Origin: JAJDTQ01 sp965204235
GTDB lineage: Bacteria; Desulfobacterota; Binatia; UBA9968; JAJDTQ01
Reading direction: 5' to 3'
DNA length: 64,000 bases
Assembly (NCBI GenBank): GCA_965204235.1
Contig: OZ241979.1
Coordinates: 1,798,001 to 1,862,000, forward strand
Shown here piece after piece: positions 39,135 through 47,033 of the stretch; within the stretch, counting starts at the first letter, position 1; each line of letters opens with the position of its first letter. Made by a program: the position numbers and the translations under genes. The notes beneath the pieces are model-generated. The model had not been told where the DNA came from. It saw only the letters and a list, made by a program, of their open reading frames with translations, and searched no databases.

Positions 39135-39311
39135 ATGGCTGACAGGACGACCCTGGAGGTCTTCACCGACTTCGTCTGACCGGGGTGCTACCTCAGTACC
39201 GGGCGTATTGAGAAACTCCGACGGAACTACGACCTCGACGTGGTCTTCAACAAGAGGCTGGAGAGACTCGTGACCGAGGCGGGCGCCGCCCGGCTCACCG
39301 AGACCGGGTGA
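39135..39311 (+). pseudogene. DsbA/FrnE-family oxidoreductase remnant with in-frame UGA at the CxxC site
   Basis: From ATG 39135 the frame reads MADRTTLEVFTDFV, then TGA (39177-39179), then PGCYLSTGRIEKLRRNYDL and on to TGA at 39309. This is the start of a DsbA/2-hydroxychromene-2-carboxylate-isomerase-like protein (usual FxDFVCPWCYLG), with UGA exactly at the first active-site Cys. Only about 58 codons remain against about 210 normally; after YDLDVV the sequence jumps to what looks like the C-terminal end. The final TGATG overlaps the start of the next gene, as in an intact operon. It is either a deleted selenoprotein gene or a deleted gene with a nonsense change. Confidence 0.6.
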
Positions 39312-40225
39312 TGGCAGGCATACCCGCGGTCGATTTCGGACCCTTCCTGAGCGGCGACGCCCAGGCCCGGAGCCGCGTGGCGCACCGGATCCGCACAGCC
39401 TGCAGCGAGTTCGGGTTCCTCAACCTCGCCAACCTGCCGTTGCCCGCGGGCTTGAGGGAACGGGTCGCCGCCAAGGCCAGGGAGTTCTTTGCGTTGCCGC
39501 GAGAGGTCAAGGAAGCCATCGGGCGGTCCGACCGGGACGTCATCTCGGGCTACGCGGGCGTGGCGGTGGAGCGTCTCGATACCGAGCAACCCGGGGACCT
39601 CAAGGAATCCTTCAGCGTGAACCAGGCCAGTATCGAACTCCTCCACCACTGGCGCATCCCCGTGGACGGCTTCCGTGAGACGGTGCTGGAACTCCATGAG
39701 GCCGGCGCCCGGGCCTGTGCGACGCTGGTGCGGGCCATGGCGCTGTCCCTGGGGGCGCCCGAGGACTTCTTTGCGGACAAGCATGCGCCCCACGCCAGCA
39801 CCGTGCGCCTGTTCCGCTACCCGCCGGTGGAGCGCCGGCCCGGGGCCGGCCAGTTGCGGGCGGGAGCGCATACCGATTACGGCACCGTCACGCTGGTCTT
39901 CCAGGACCGGGTGGAAGGACTGGAGGCCCTGGTGGACGGCCGGTGGTTGACCGTCCCGGCGGTCCCCGGCGCGGTGACCGTCAACGTGGCCGACCTGCTG
40001 TCGCGCTGGACCAACGGCATCTACCGGTCGCCGAAACACCGCGTTGCGCTGCCCGATACGGGCGTGGAGGGATCCCGGTATTCCGTCGTCTTCTTCTACA
40101 ACCCCGACAACGACTCCACCGTCCGCTGCATGGAGTCGTGCTGCGGTCCGGGTCGTCCCGCTGCCTACCCCCCGGTCCGGGCGGGAGAGTTCCTCCGGCG
40201 CCGCCGTGAGGCGTCCTACCGCTGA
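39311..40225 (+). CDS. 2-oxoglutarate/Fe(II)-dependent oxygenase, isopenicillin-N-synthase family
   Basis: Non-haem iron oxygenase of 304 residues. N-terminal DIOX_N block IPAVDFGPFL and CSEFGFLNL; iron ligands His187 and Asp189 (GAHTDYGTVTL) and His243 (SPKHRVALP); the R-x-S pair that binds 2-oxoglutarate is Arg256/Ser258 in SRYSVVFF. The core is therefore complete. The ATG at 39311 overlaps the stop of the DsbA remnant (TGATG); GTG 39308 is an alternative. Substrate unknown; this family includes oxidases of small amino and hydroxy acids and of plant-hormone-like compounds. Confidence 0.92.
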   Translation: MAGIPAVDFGPFLSGDAQARSRVAHRIRTACSEFGFLNLANLPLPAGLRERVAAKAREFFALPREVKEAIGRSDRDVISGYAGVAVERLDTEQPGDLKESFSVNQASIELLHHWRIPVDGFRETVLELHEAGARACATLVRAMALSLGAPEDFFADKHAPHASTVRLFRYPPVERRPGAGQLRAGAHTDYGTVTLVFQDRVEGLEALVDGRWLTVPAVPGAVTVNVADLLSRWTNGIYRSPKHRVALPDTGVEGSRYSVVFFYNPDNDSTVRCMESCCGPGRPAAYPPVRAGEFLRRRREASYR

Positions 40226-40313
40226 GGGTCATCTCCCGCGCCAGGGGTCCCACCCCCGAGCGGTTCCGCGCTGCGGGTATCCCTGGAGTGTCGATGGCCG
40301 CGGCCGGCAGGGA

Positions 40314-42386
40314 CTACCGGGCCGGTATCTCTACTTCCCAGAGCACTCGGGCTGCTCCTCCCTCCTGTCCCGTCCGGATGCCGGAGACGGGATAATCGGG
40401 CAATGGAAGGATCGCCATGCACTTCCCCTCGAACAGCACGCCACTTTCCCGGAAGGGGCGGCGAAACCTCTCGAAGCCGTCCTCGTACCTCCTTCGCCAT
40501 CTGGGCAGGCGCCGTCCGGTCAGGTCTTTCGGGTCTTCCGGGGTCACCTCCACGAACACCCGGAAGGGCACATCCTCCTGGACGCAGGGCTCCCTGACGT
40601 GGAACAGCGCGCCGTCACCGAGATAGACGTCGTAGTAGGAGTGCGCCACAGGCTCTCCGGACACCACCCGTTGGTACGTGGTCCGGTACAACTCCACCAA
40701 GTCGTCCATACCTGCGGAATCATACAGGAACACCCGTTCGTTCCCGGGCGTGAGCAGGGCGCCGCTCTCCACCCGGTCACGGGTGAGGAGGAAGTCCGCA
40801 GCGCGGACCGCGGCTTCCATGCCATGGGGTTGCGTCAAGATGCTTCCGGCGAAATGGTAGTTTCGTTCATGGCGCAAAGATTTGACCCGCCGGGACCAGT
40901 CCGGCTTGACGGATGCAAGGGGCAGGACCACCTTTCCCCGCGTGGTTTCGCGGATGCTCCCGAGTTCGGCCAGGGCGGTCAGTTGAGGCTCGGCCGCCGG
41001 GGCGTCCGGGCGCCATCGGTGGTTCATCTGGACGGTAGAGACGACGAAGGCGAGCAGCGCCGCAACGGCAAGGCCGACCACCGGACCATGCCCCCAACGC
41101 TTGTGGACGCACAGCAGGAGCAGTGAGTAGGACACCAGCGGGACGCCCACGTAGTACAGGGCTTCGTGGTCGTGTACGGGGTTTGCAGTATTGTGGCGCA
41201 TGGGCAGGGCCCAGAAGAACCCGGACAGGGCAAGGGTGGCCACGAGCATGCGGTGGCGCCGGGCCAACAGCGGCCCCGCAAGGCGCACCACGGTCGTGGA
41301 TGCGACCATGACCATCAGCAACGCCAGGAGGGAAACCCACAACAGCAGCCCCGAAAAGACGGACGGCGAAAAGGGAGCGGGGGAAAACCACCCCAGCAGA
41401 TCGACTCCCCAGTCGGTGAGCATGAAGGGAACAGACGCCACGAAGACATGAAAGAGCTGGTGTCGCAGGAAGTACAGCCAACCCACACGGTCGAACATGC
41501 TGGCCCGCTTCTGGTGCAGTCCGGTCCGCAGGAGCATGGACTGGACTGACGGCAGTTCGGTCACCGCGGTCTGGCCTCCGAACGCGGCGTACTCGTTGAC
41601 GAAGTTGAAGCCCAGGACGGCCGCGCCGAACAGCAGCGCGAACACGCCCAGCGCCATGTAGCGGCTGCGTAACACGGCCGCCGCTGTGGAGCGCACACGC
41701 GGCCACACAGCGGTCCCGTCCTTCCACGCCCGGACCGCCTCGCTCGCCAGACCCAGGATGAGGAACGGCAGCAGGAACGCATACACGTGCCACCCCAGCA
41801 GCAGCGCGACGCCGGTCCTGGCCAGCAACTGGCGGAACCGTCCTTCCTGCACGAACACCGCCATGCCGTGGAAGACCAGCATCACCGCGAACAGGTCCAC
41901 GCTCATCTCGACGGAGACCACGTCGCCGTAGAACAGCATGTAGAAGGAGGAGAAGGCCGCGAGGGTGGCGGCCAGCGAGGTCCATCGGTGGGAGGTGATC
42001 CGTGCGAGGGAGTGGAAGGCCAGGACCGCGGCGGCGCTGAACAACAGCAGCATGAGCATGCGGGCGGCCAGTATCCTGGCCGACAGGTCGTTTCCGAAGG
42101 GGAGCATGGCGAGTTTGATCAGCGCGTATCCGCCGACGGGAAAGCGGCTGTACATCTCGTACGGGGGGGCGCCGCCCGATCCTTCGCGCCGCCACTGGAA
42201 CAACCGGAAATGGTGGTCGGGGGACAGGTTCTCGGCGATGGGCAGGTGCAGTACCGTATTCCAGTCATGTATGCCGGGGCGGTAGAAGTATCCCTTGTCG
42301 AAACTGCACAGGAACAACGTGGACAGGGCGAGCAGCAGCAACCACAGGGTGAGGCGTTCAGGCCGGAACCCGGGGGAGGGGGGCAT
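40314..42386 (-). CDS. Large polytopic membrane protein of unknown function (copy 1 of a duplicated gene)
   Basis: A 690-residue membrane protein: about 11-13 TM helices in residues 15-490 and a C-terminal soluble domain of about 200 residues. A first extracytoplasmic loop with DKGYFYRPGIHDWN and a Y-x-M-Y-S-R-F-P-x-G-G-Y motif recall polytopic glycosyltransferases (GT-C fold), but I see no firm catalytic signature and leave it unassigned. ATG 42386 is chosen because the homologous copy at 45458 starts at the same point. The C-terminal domain is intact here and lost in copy 2. Confidence 0.8.
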   Translation of the reverse strand: MPPSPGFRPERLTLWLLLLALSTLFLCSFDKGYFYRPGIHDWNTVLHLPIAENLSPDHHFRLFQWRREGSGGAPPYEMYSRFPVGGYALIKLAMLPFGNDLSARILAARMLMLLLFSAAAVLAFHSLARITSHRWTSLAATLAAFSSFYMLFYGDVVSVEMSVDLFAVMLVFHGMAVFVQEGRFRQLLARTGVALLLGWHVYAFLLPFLILGLASEAVRAWKDGTAVWPRVRSTAAAVLRSRYMALGVFALLFGAAVLGFNFVNEYAAFGGQTAVTELPSVQSMLLRTGLHQKRASMFDRVGWLYFLRHQLFHVFVASVPFMLTDWGVDLLGWFSPAPFSPSVFSGLLLWVSLLALLMVMVASTTVVRLAGPLLARRHRMLVATLALSGFFWALPMRHNTANPVHDHEALYYVGVPLVSYSLLLLCVHKRWGHGPVVGLAVAALLAFVVSTVQMNHRWRPDAPAAEPQLTALAELGSIRETTRGKVVLPLASVKPDWSRRVKSLRHERNYHFAGSILTQPHGMEAAVRAADFLLTRDRVESGALLTPGNERVFLYDSAGMDDLVELYRTTYQRVVSGEPVAHSYYDVYLGDGALFHVREPCVQEDVPFRVFVEVTPEDPKDLTGRRLPRWRRRYEDGFERFRRPFRESGVLFEGKCMAILPLPDYPVSGIRTGQEGGAARVLWEVEIPAR

Positions 42387-42500
42387 AGGCGCTAACCTGT
42401 TTTTCAGATGGAGTTGAAAGAGAAGAGAGCCATCACCAACGAGGGGCAAATATCAGTATCATAAGACAAGGGCGGTTGGAAATCCAGTACCAGACCCAAA
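42387..42500. repeat. Arm of an inverted/direct repeat upstream of copy 1 (IS1380 5' end relic)
   Basis: GATGGAGTTGAAAGAGAAG, CCATCACCAACGAGGGGCAA and GGCGGTTGGAAATCCAGTAC recur upstream of gene copy 2 (45459-45565) and in inverted orientation at 43097-43215. The minus-strand copy at 43170 reads like the start of the IS1380 transposase frame, so this is probably an IS end. Confidence 0.55.
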
Positions 42501-43215
42501 TCCACCACCAAATCCGTCGTGAGCGTGGTAGGGAGGGTCGATAGGTGCAGGAAGGGTGAGTGGAAGGGAGTGTGGAGGGGAGGAGTGGGGTGTTTGGTGA
42601 GGACAGAAGGGCTGGTTGCAGGCGGTGGTATCCTCTCCCGCGCCCGTAGCAGCACCGGGTACGCGGGGTGTCCTCGGGCCAGACAAAGGACCCACTGGCG
42701 AGCGTGCCGCACCGCTGCCGGGACCATTCGATGATCTCTTCCCCGGGTAGTTCCCGGTTGGTCACCAACCCGAAGACCTTGTACCATCCCCGACTCCCCA
42801 TCTCCATGGCCGGCAACGGCAACTCCCGCTGATACCCCGCCGGTACGTTCCCGTCCCGAAACTCCGAATGCAACACCAGGTCCGCCTCGTACCATTGTGC
42901 TCCTCTCGCTTCCCCTCTTCTTCCTCGTCGTGGAACCCTCCCAGATAACGGAACAACGCCGACACCGAAGGCCCCACCCGCCTTCGCTTCCCCCGCCACC
43001 GCTTCCTCAACTCTTGCCGCTCTCGTCTCCCCAACCCGTACACCTCCGCCTCCTCCATCACCCGCTTCAACCCCTCGTCCCCCTCCCTCTTCTCTCTTCC
43101 CGGTACTGGATTCCCAACAGTCCTTGCCTCATAATACTTGCACCTCGTTGATGATGGTTCTCTTCCCCTTCAACTTCATCTTGGCCCGCTCCCTCGCGGG
43201 CGCCAACGAGGTCCT
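42500..43215 (-). mobile_element. Degenerate IS1380-family transposase
   Basis: Minus-strand fragments match IS1380 transposase blocks in order: MKLKGKRTIINEVQV (about 43175), SVSALFRYLGGFHDEEEEGKR (about 42960), then in another frame YEADLVLHSEFRDGNVPAG (42900-42840) and WYKVFGLVTNRELPGEEIIEW (about 42790-42730), ending RQRCG. In intact members these blocks are separated by 60-150 residues, so there have been several internal deletions plus frameshifts. Inverted copies of one end flank the remnant on both sides, giving a fold-back structure. Non-functional. No other gene is seen in 42387-43235. Confidence 0.65.
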
Positions 43216-43235
43216 CTCTTTTTTTGGTGGTGGAT

Positions 43236-43367
43236 CTAGTACCCTGTAACAGTGAATTCATTAGTAGGGATAGGAAGCAAAAACCGTCCTATCGCCAATT
43301 ACTGCTGGTTGCCGTACATGGGTCTATATCAAGTCTCGGTGGCAAAGCGACTGTTACAGGGTACTAG
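43236..43367. repeat. CTAG-flanked MITE, copy a (132 bp)
   Basis: Bounded by perfect 18-bp inverted repeats CTAGTACCCTGTAACAGT, the outer CTAG of which is likely the duplicated target. The interior includes GAATTCATTAGTAGGGATAG and the ATATCAAGTCTCGGTGGC site that is interrupted in copy b. No coding potential. Confidence 0.8.
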
Positions 43368-43373
43368 TACCAT

Positions 43374-43500
43374 GTATTAAGGGTCTTAGAGTAGGTGCCA
43401 TTCGACAGGAAGGAAACCAGGATGAAGGGCCTGTAAACAGGGACGGATACCGCGCTATCATACGTTCTTGTGGTGGCAGCTACTCTAAGATCTTCAATAA
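43374..43500. repeat. Second small inverted-repeat element between MITE copies a and b
   Basis: TATTAAGGGTCTTAGAGTAG at the left and its imperfect complement CTACTCTAAGATCTTCAATA at the right bound about 125 bp without coding potential. It abuts and truncates the left end of copy b, so it is a different element inserted into it. Family not recognised. Confidence 0.55.
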
Positions 43501-43732
43501 CAGTGAATTCATTAGTAGGGAAAGAAAGCAAAAACTATCCTATCGCCAGTTACTGCTGGTTGCCGTACATGGCGCTATATCAAGGAAACTCTGAACAATT
43601 GCCCCCGTTCGTCCTGAGCGTAGCGAAGCGAAGTCGAAGGACGCGCTTTTCCATAGGGAAAGGCGCCTCGATCCAGAATTGATCAGAGGTTCCTCAAGTC
43701 TCGGTGGCAAATCGACTGTTATAGGGTACTAG
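43497..43732. repeat. CTAG-flanked MITE, copy b, interrupted by an IS5-end MITE
   Basis: Same sequence as copy a from AACAGTGAATTCATTAG to GTTATAGGGTACTAG, but split after GCTATATCAA by a 110-bp insertion. The left terminal repeat is lost. Confidence 0.75.
43584..43693. repeat. IS5-end MITE, complete 110-bp copy with TCAA target duplication
   Basis: Left end GGAAACTCTGAACAATTG, right end GAATTGATCAGAGGTTCC, its near-exact complement. The uninterrupted site is read in copies a and c (ATATCAAGTCTCGG); here TCAA occurs on both sides (43580-43583 and 43694-43697), proving insertion with a 4-bp duplication. The ends match those of the complete IS5 element at 62519-63750. Confidence 0.85.
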
Positions 43733-43860
43733 TACCCTGTAACAGTGACTTTACCACCGAGACTTGATATAGCACCATGTACAGTAAACAGCAGTAATTG
43801 GCGATAGGGCACTTTTTGCTTCCTATCCCCACTAATGAATTCACTGTTACAGGGTACTAG
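43729..43860. repeat. CTAG-flanked MITE, copy c (inverted)
   Basis: A 132-bp copy in the opposite orientation, sharing its left CTAG with copy b and ending CTAG at 43860. The truncated membrane-protein gene begins at 43861, so this element sits exactly at the breakpoint. Confidence 0.8.
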
Positions 43861-45458
43861 GTCAAGACGCTTCCGGCGAGTTGGTAGCTTCGTTCGTGGC
43901 GCAAAGGTTCGAACCGTCGGGACCAGTCCGGCTTGACGGACTCGAGGAGCAGGACCACCTTTCCCCGCGTGGTTTCGCGGATGCTCCCGAGTTCGGCCAG
44001 GGTGGCCAGTTGGATCTCGGCCGCCGGGGCGTCCGGGCGTCATCGGTGATTCATCTGGACGGTGGAGACGACGAAGGCGAGCAGCGCCGCAACCGCAAGG
44101 CCAACCACCGGACCATGCCCCCAGCGCTTGTGGACGTACAGCAGGAGCAGCGAGTAGAACACCAGCGGGACGCCCACGTAGAACAGGGCCTCGAAGTCGT
44201 GGTTGGAGTGTGCAGTATTGTGGCGCATGGGCAGGGCCCAGAAGAACCCCGACAGGGCAAGGGTGGCCACAAGCATGCGGTGTCGCCGGGCCAACAGCGG
44301 CCCCGCAAGGCGCACGACGGTCGTGGATGCGACCATGACCATCAGCAGCGCCGGGAGGGCAACCCACAACCGCAGCCCCGAAAAGACGACGGACGCCGGA
44401 AAGGGAGCGGAGGAAAACCACTCCAGCAGATCGACTCCCCAGTCGGTCAGCACGAATGGAACGGAGGCTACGCAGACACGGAAGAACTGCCGTCGCAGGA
44501 AGCGCAGCCACCAAGCGTGGTCGAAGGGGGCGTCCTGGTCCAGTCCGGTTCGCCTGAGCATGGACTGGACTGACGGCAGTTCGGTCACCCGTATCTCGCC
44601 TCCGAACGCGGCGTACTCGTTGGCGAAGTTGAAGCCCAGGACGGCCGCCCCGAACAGCAGCGCGAACACGCCCAGCGCCATGTAGCGGCTGCGCAGCACC
44701 GCCCCCGCAGCCGAGCGCACACGCGGCCACACCGAAGTTCCGTCCTTCCACCCCCGGATCGCCTCGCTCGCCGTACCCAGGATGAGGAACGGCAGCAGGA
44801 ACGCATATACGTGCCACCCCAGCAGCAGGGCGACGCAGGTCCTGGCCAGCAACTGGCGGAACCGCCCCTCCTGGACGAACACCACCATGCCGTGGAAGAC
44901 CAGCATCACCGCGAACAGGTCCACGCTCATCTCGACGGAAACCGCGTTGCTGTACAACAGCATGTAGTGGGAGGAGAACGCCGCAAGGGTGGCGGCCAGC
45001 GCGGCCCAGCGGTGGGAGGTGATCCGGGCGAGGGAGTGGAAGGCCAGGAGGGCGGCGGCGCTGAACAACAGCAGCATGAGCATGCGTGCGGCCAAGATCC
45101 TGGCCGCCAAGTCGTTTCCGAAAGGGAGGATGGCGAGTTTGATGAGCGCGTATCCGCCGACGGGAAAGCGGCTGTACATCTCGTATGCGGGGGCGTCGCC
45201 CGGTCCCGGGATCCGCCCCACGAACAACCGGAAATTGTGGTCGGGCGACAGGTTCTCGGCGATGGTCAGGGTCTTCGAGGAAACCCAGTCATGGTGGCCG
45301 GGGAGGGGGAAGATGGTCAGGGTCGAGGAATTCCAGTCATGGGATCCGGGGAGGTAGAAGTATCCCTTGTCGAAGCTGCACAGGAACAGGGTGGACAGGG
45401 CGAGCAGCAGCAACCACAGGGTGAGGCGTTCAGGCCGGAACCGTGGGAGGGGGGCCAT
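43861..45458 (-). pseudogene. Membrane protein copy 2: in-frame stop and C-terminal truncation
   Basis: Close homologue of the gene at 40314-42386. The open part, 471 residues from ATG 45458, ends at TGA 44040-44042 where copy 1 has Trp (VQMNHRW). Homology continues past this stop to 43861 (position of SILTQ in copy 1), where it meets a MITE; the C-terminal 170 or so residues are absent. Near the N-terminus copy 2 also has an internal duplication of an H-D-W block with I-A-E-N-L following (SHDWNSS and HHDWVSS), not found in copy 1. A truncated membrane protein could still be made, but the gene is best regarded as decaying. Confidence 0.8.
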
Positions 45459-45565
45459 AGGCGCTAACCTGTTTTCGGATGGAGTTGAAAGAGAAGATAG
45501 CCATCACCAACGAGGGGCAAATATCATAAGGCAAGGGCGGTTGGAAATCCAGTACCGGACTCGCC
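45459..45565. repeat. Upstream repeat of gene copy 2
   Basis: Nearly identical to 42387-42500 (GCGCTAACCTGTTTT, GATGGAGTTGAAAGAGAAG, GGCGGTTGGAAATCCAGTAC), showing that the duplicated unit includes the region before the gene. Confidence 0.7.
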
Positions 45566-45684
45566 CTCGCTTCACCCGCCACCGCTTCCCCAACTCCTCC
45601 CGCCCTCGCTTGGCCTGCTCCCTCCCGGGCTCCAACGAGATGCAAGCAGGTTGCCATAGACGTTCGCTATGCTACGTTTGGCAC

Positions 45685-45825
45685 ATGCACCGAGCGGTTT
45701 CGACATGGATGGGAAGGGCGCCGGTGCTCCTCTTCGTAGGGGCGCTCATGCTGGCGGCCTTCTTTTCCAATGGACGACCGCACTTCTGGCAATCCACGCA
45801 ACCCGACAGAGTCCGCCGCTCATGA
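45685..45825 (+). CDS. Possible small membrane peptide coupled to isocitrate dehydrogenase
   Basis: A 46-codon frame (MHRAVSTWMGRAPVLLFVG and on) with one hydrophobic segment VLLFVGALMLAAFF and a basic end. Its TGA stop overlaps the ATG of the isocitrate dehydrogenase gene (ATGA), an arrangement typical of coupled translation. There is no homology I recognise and no strong ribosome site, so it could be chance. Confidence 0.35.
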   Translation: MHRAVSTWMGRAPVLLFVGALMLAAFFSNGRPHFWQSTQPDRVRRS

Positions 45826-46850
45826 AGAAACATTCCGCCGTGCTCATCCCCGGCGACGGCATCGGTCCCGAGATCACCGAGGCCGTGCGCCGTATCCTCG
45901 AAGCGGCCCGCGCTCCGGTGGAATGGGTCGAACGCGAGGCCGGCGCGACCGCCCTGGACCGGGGGCCGGACGTGCTGCCCGAGCCCACCGTGGAAGCCAT
46001 CGAGCACCACGGGGTGGCCCTCAAGGGTCCGTGCGCCACGCCGGTGGGCGAGGGCTTTACCTCGGTCAACGTCCAACTGCGGCAACGCCTCAACCTGTAT
46101 GCCGCGGTGCGCCCGGTGCGGTCACTGGCCGGCGCCCCCACCCGCTTCGACGACGTGGACCTCGTCATCGTCCGCGAGAACACCGAAGGACTCTACAGCG
46201 GCGTGGAGAACCGGGTCACCGACGACGTGGTGATGAGCATGAAGGTGGCGACCAAGAGCGCCAGCCTGCGCATCGCCCACTGGGCCTTCCGGTTCGCCAC
46301 CCGGCGCCAGCGGCGCAAGATCACCGTCTTCCACAAGGCCAACATCATGAAGGTCACGGACGGGCTGTTCCTGCAATGCGCCCGCCGCATCCACCAGCAC
46401 GAGTACCCGAACATCGAGTATGAGGAGAACATCATCGACGCCGGCTGCATGAAGCTGGTCCAGGACCCCGGCCGGTTCGACGTGCTGCTGCTCGAGAACC
46501 TCTACGGCGACGTGATCAGCGACTTGTGCGCCGGGCTCGTGGGCGGCCTCGGAGTGGTGCCGGGGGCCAACTTCGGAGACGACCGGGCGGTGTTCGAAGC
46601 GGTCCACGGCTCGGCGCCGGACATCGCCGGCGCAGGCGTCGCCAACCCCCTCGCCATGCTGATGTCCGCGGTCATGCTGCTCAACCACCTGGCGGACACG
46701 CGCGAAGACGACCGCTGCCGCCGGGCCGCGGAGCGCATCGAGGGCGCTTACGACCATGCCCTGGACCAGGACTGCAAGACCCCCGACCTGGGCGGCCGGC
46801 TCGGGACCGACGCCTTCGCCGACGCCGTCGTCGAGCGGCTGGCCGACTGA
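45822..46850 (+). CDS. NAD-dependent isocitrate dehydrogenase-type beta-decarboxylating dehydrogenase
   Basis: Metal-dependent oxidative decarboxylation of isocitrate, 342 residues from ATG 45822. The isocitrate-type signature TSVNVQLRQRLNLYAAVRP (80-98; Ser81, Asn83, Arg87, Arg97) argues against 3-isopropylmalate dehydrogenase, and Tyr125 lies in NTEGLYSG. The second-half motifs ENLYGDVISDLCAGLVGG (metal Asp residues) and HGSAPDIAGAG are present; the Asp of APDI suggests NAD rather than NADP. Similar to mitochondrial Idh3 subunits. It is not next to other TCA genes here. Confidence 0.88.
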   Translation: MKKHSAVLIPGDGIGPEITEAVRRILEAARAPVEWVEREAGATALDRGPDVLPEPTVEAIEHHGVALKGPCATPVGEGFTSVNVQLRQRLNLYAAVRPVRSLAGAPTRFDDVDLVIVRENTEGLYSGVENRVTDDVVMSMKVATKSASLRIAHWAFRFATRRQRRKITVFHKANIMKVTDGLFLQCARRIHQHEYPNIEYEENIIDAGCMKLVQDPGRFDVLLLENLYGDVISDLCAGLVGGLGVVPGANFGDDRAVFEAVHGSAPDIAGAGVANPLAMLMSAVMLLNHLADTREDDRCRRAAERIEGAYDHALDQDCKTPDLGGRLGTDAFADAVVERLAD

Positions 46851-46881
46851 GGACCTCCCACCGGCTCCCCTTCCGGGGAAA

Positions 46882-46990
46882 GGAAATCCTGAACGATTGC
46901 CCCGTTCGTCCTGAGCGTAGCGTAGCGGAATCGAAGGACGCGCTTTTTCATGGGGAGAGGCGCCTCGAGCCGGCATGGATCAGAGGTTCC
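46882..46990. repeat. IS5-end MITE, complete 109-bp copy
   Basis: GGAAATCCTGAACGATTG at the left, ATGGATCAGAGGTTCC at the right, with the CGTTCGTCCTGAGCGTAGCG core between. Length and ends match the copy at 43584-43693. It lies between the convergent isocitrate dehydrogenase and LLM genes. Confidence 0.75.
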
Positions 46991-47033
46991 GGAAGTCAAC
47001 GCCGCCGCACGGACTCCGGCGCCCGGGCGGTCC

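Noticed and set aside
39177..39230. Firm SECIS element after the UGA in the DsbA remnant
   Set aside because: A 5-bp stem with one wobble and no characteristic apical GG/U arrangement is not enough to call one.
43236..43860. CRISPR-like spacing of repeated segments
   Set aside because: The repeats are 132-bp inverted-repeat elements, one inverted and one interrupted, with no short direct repeats and spacers and no cas genes.
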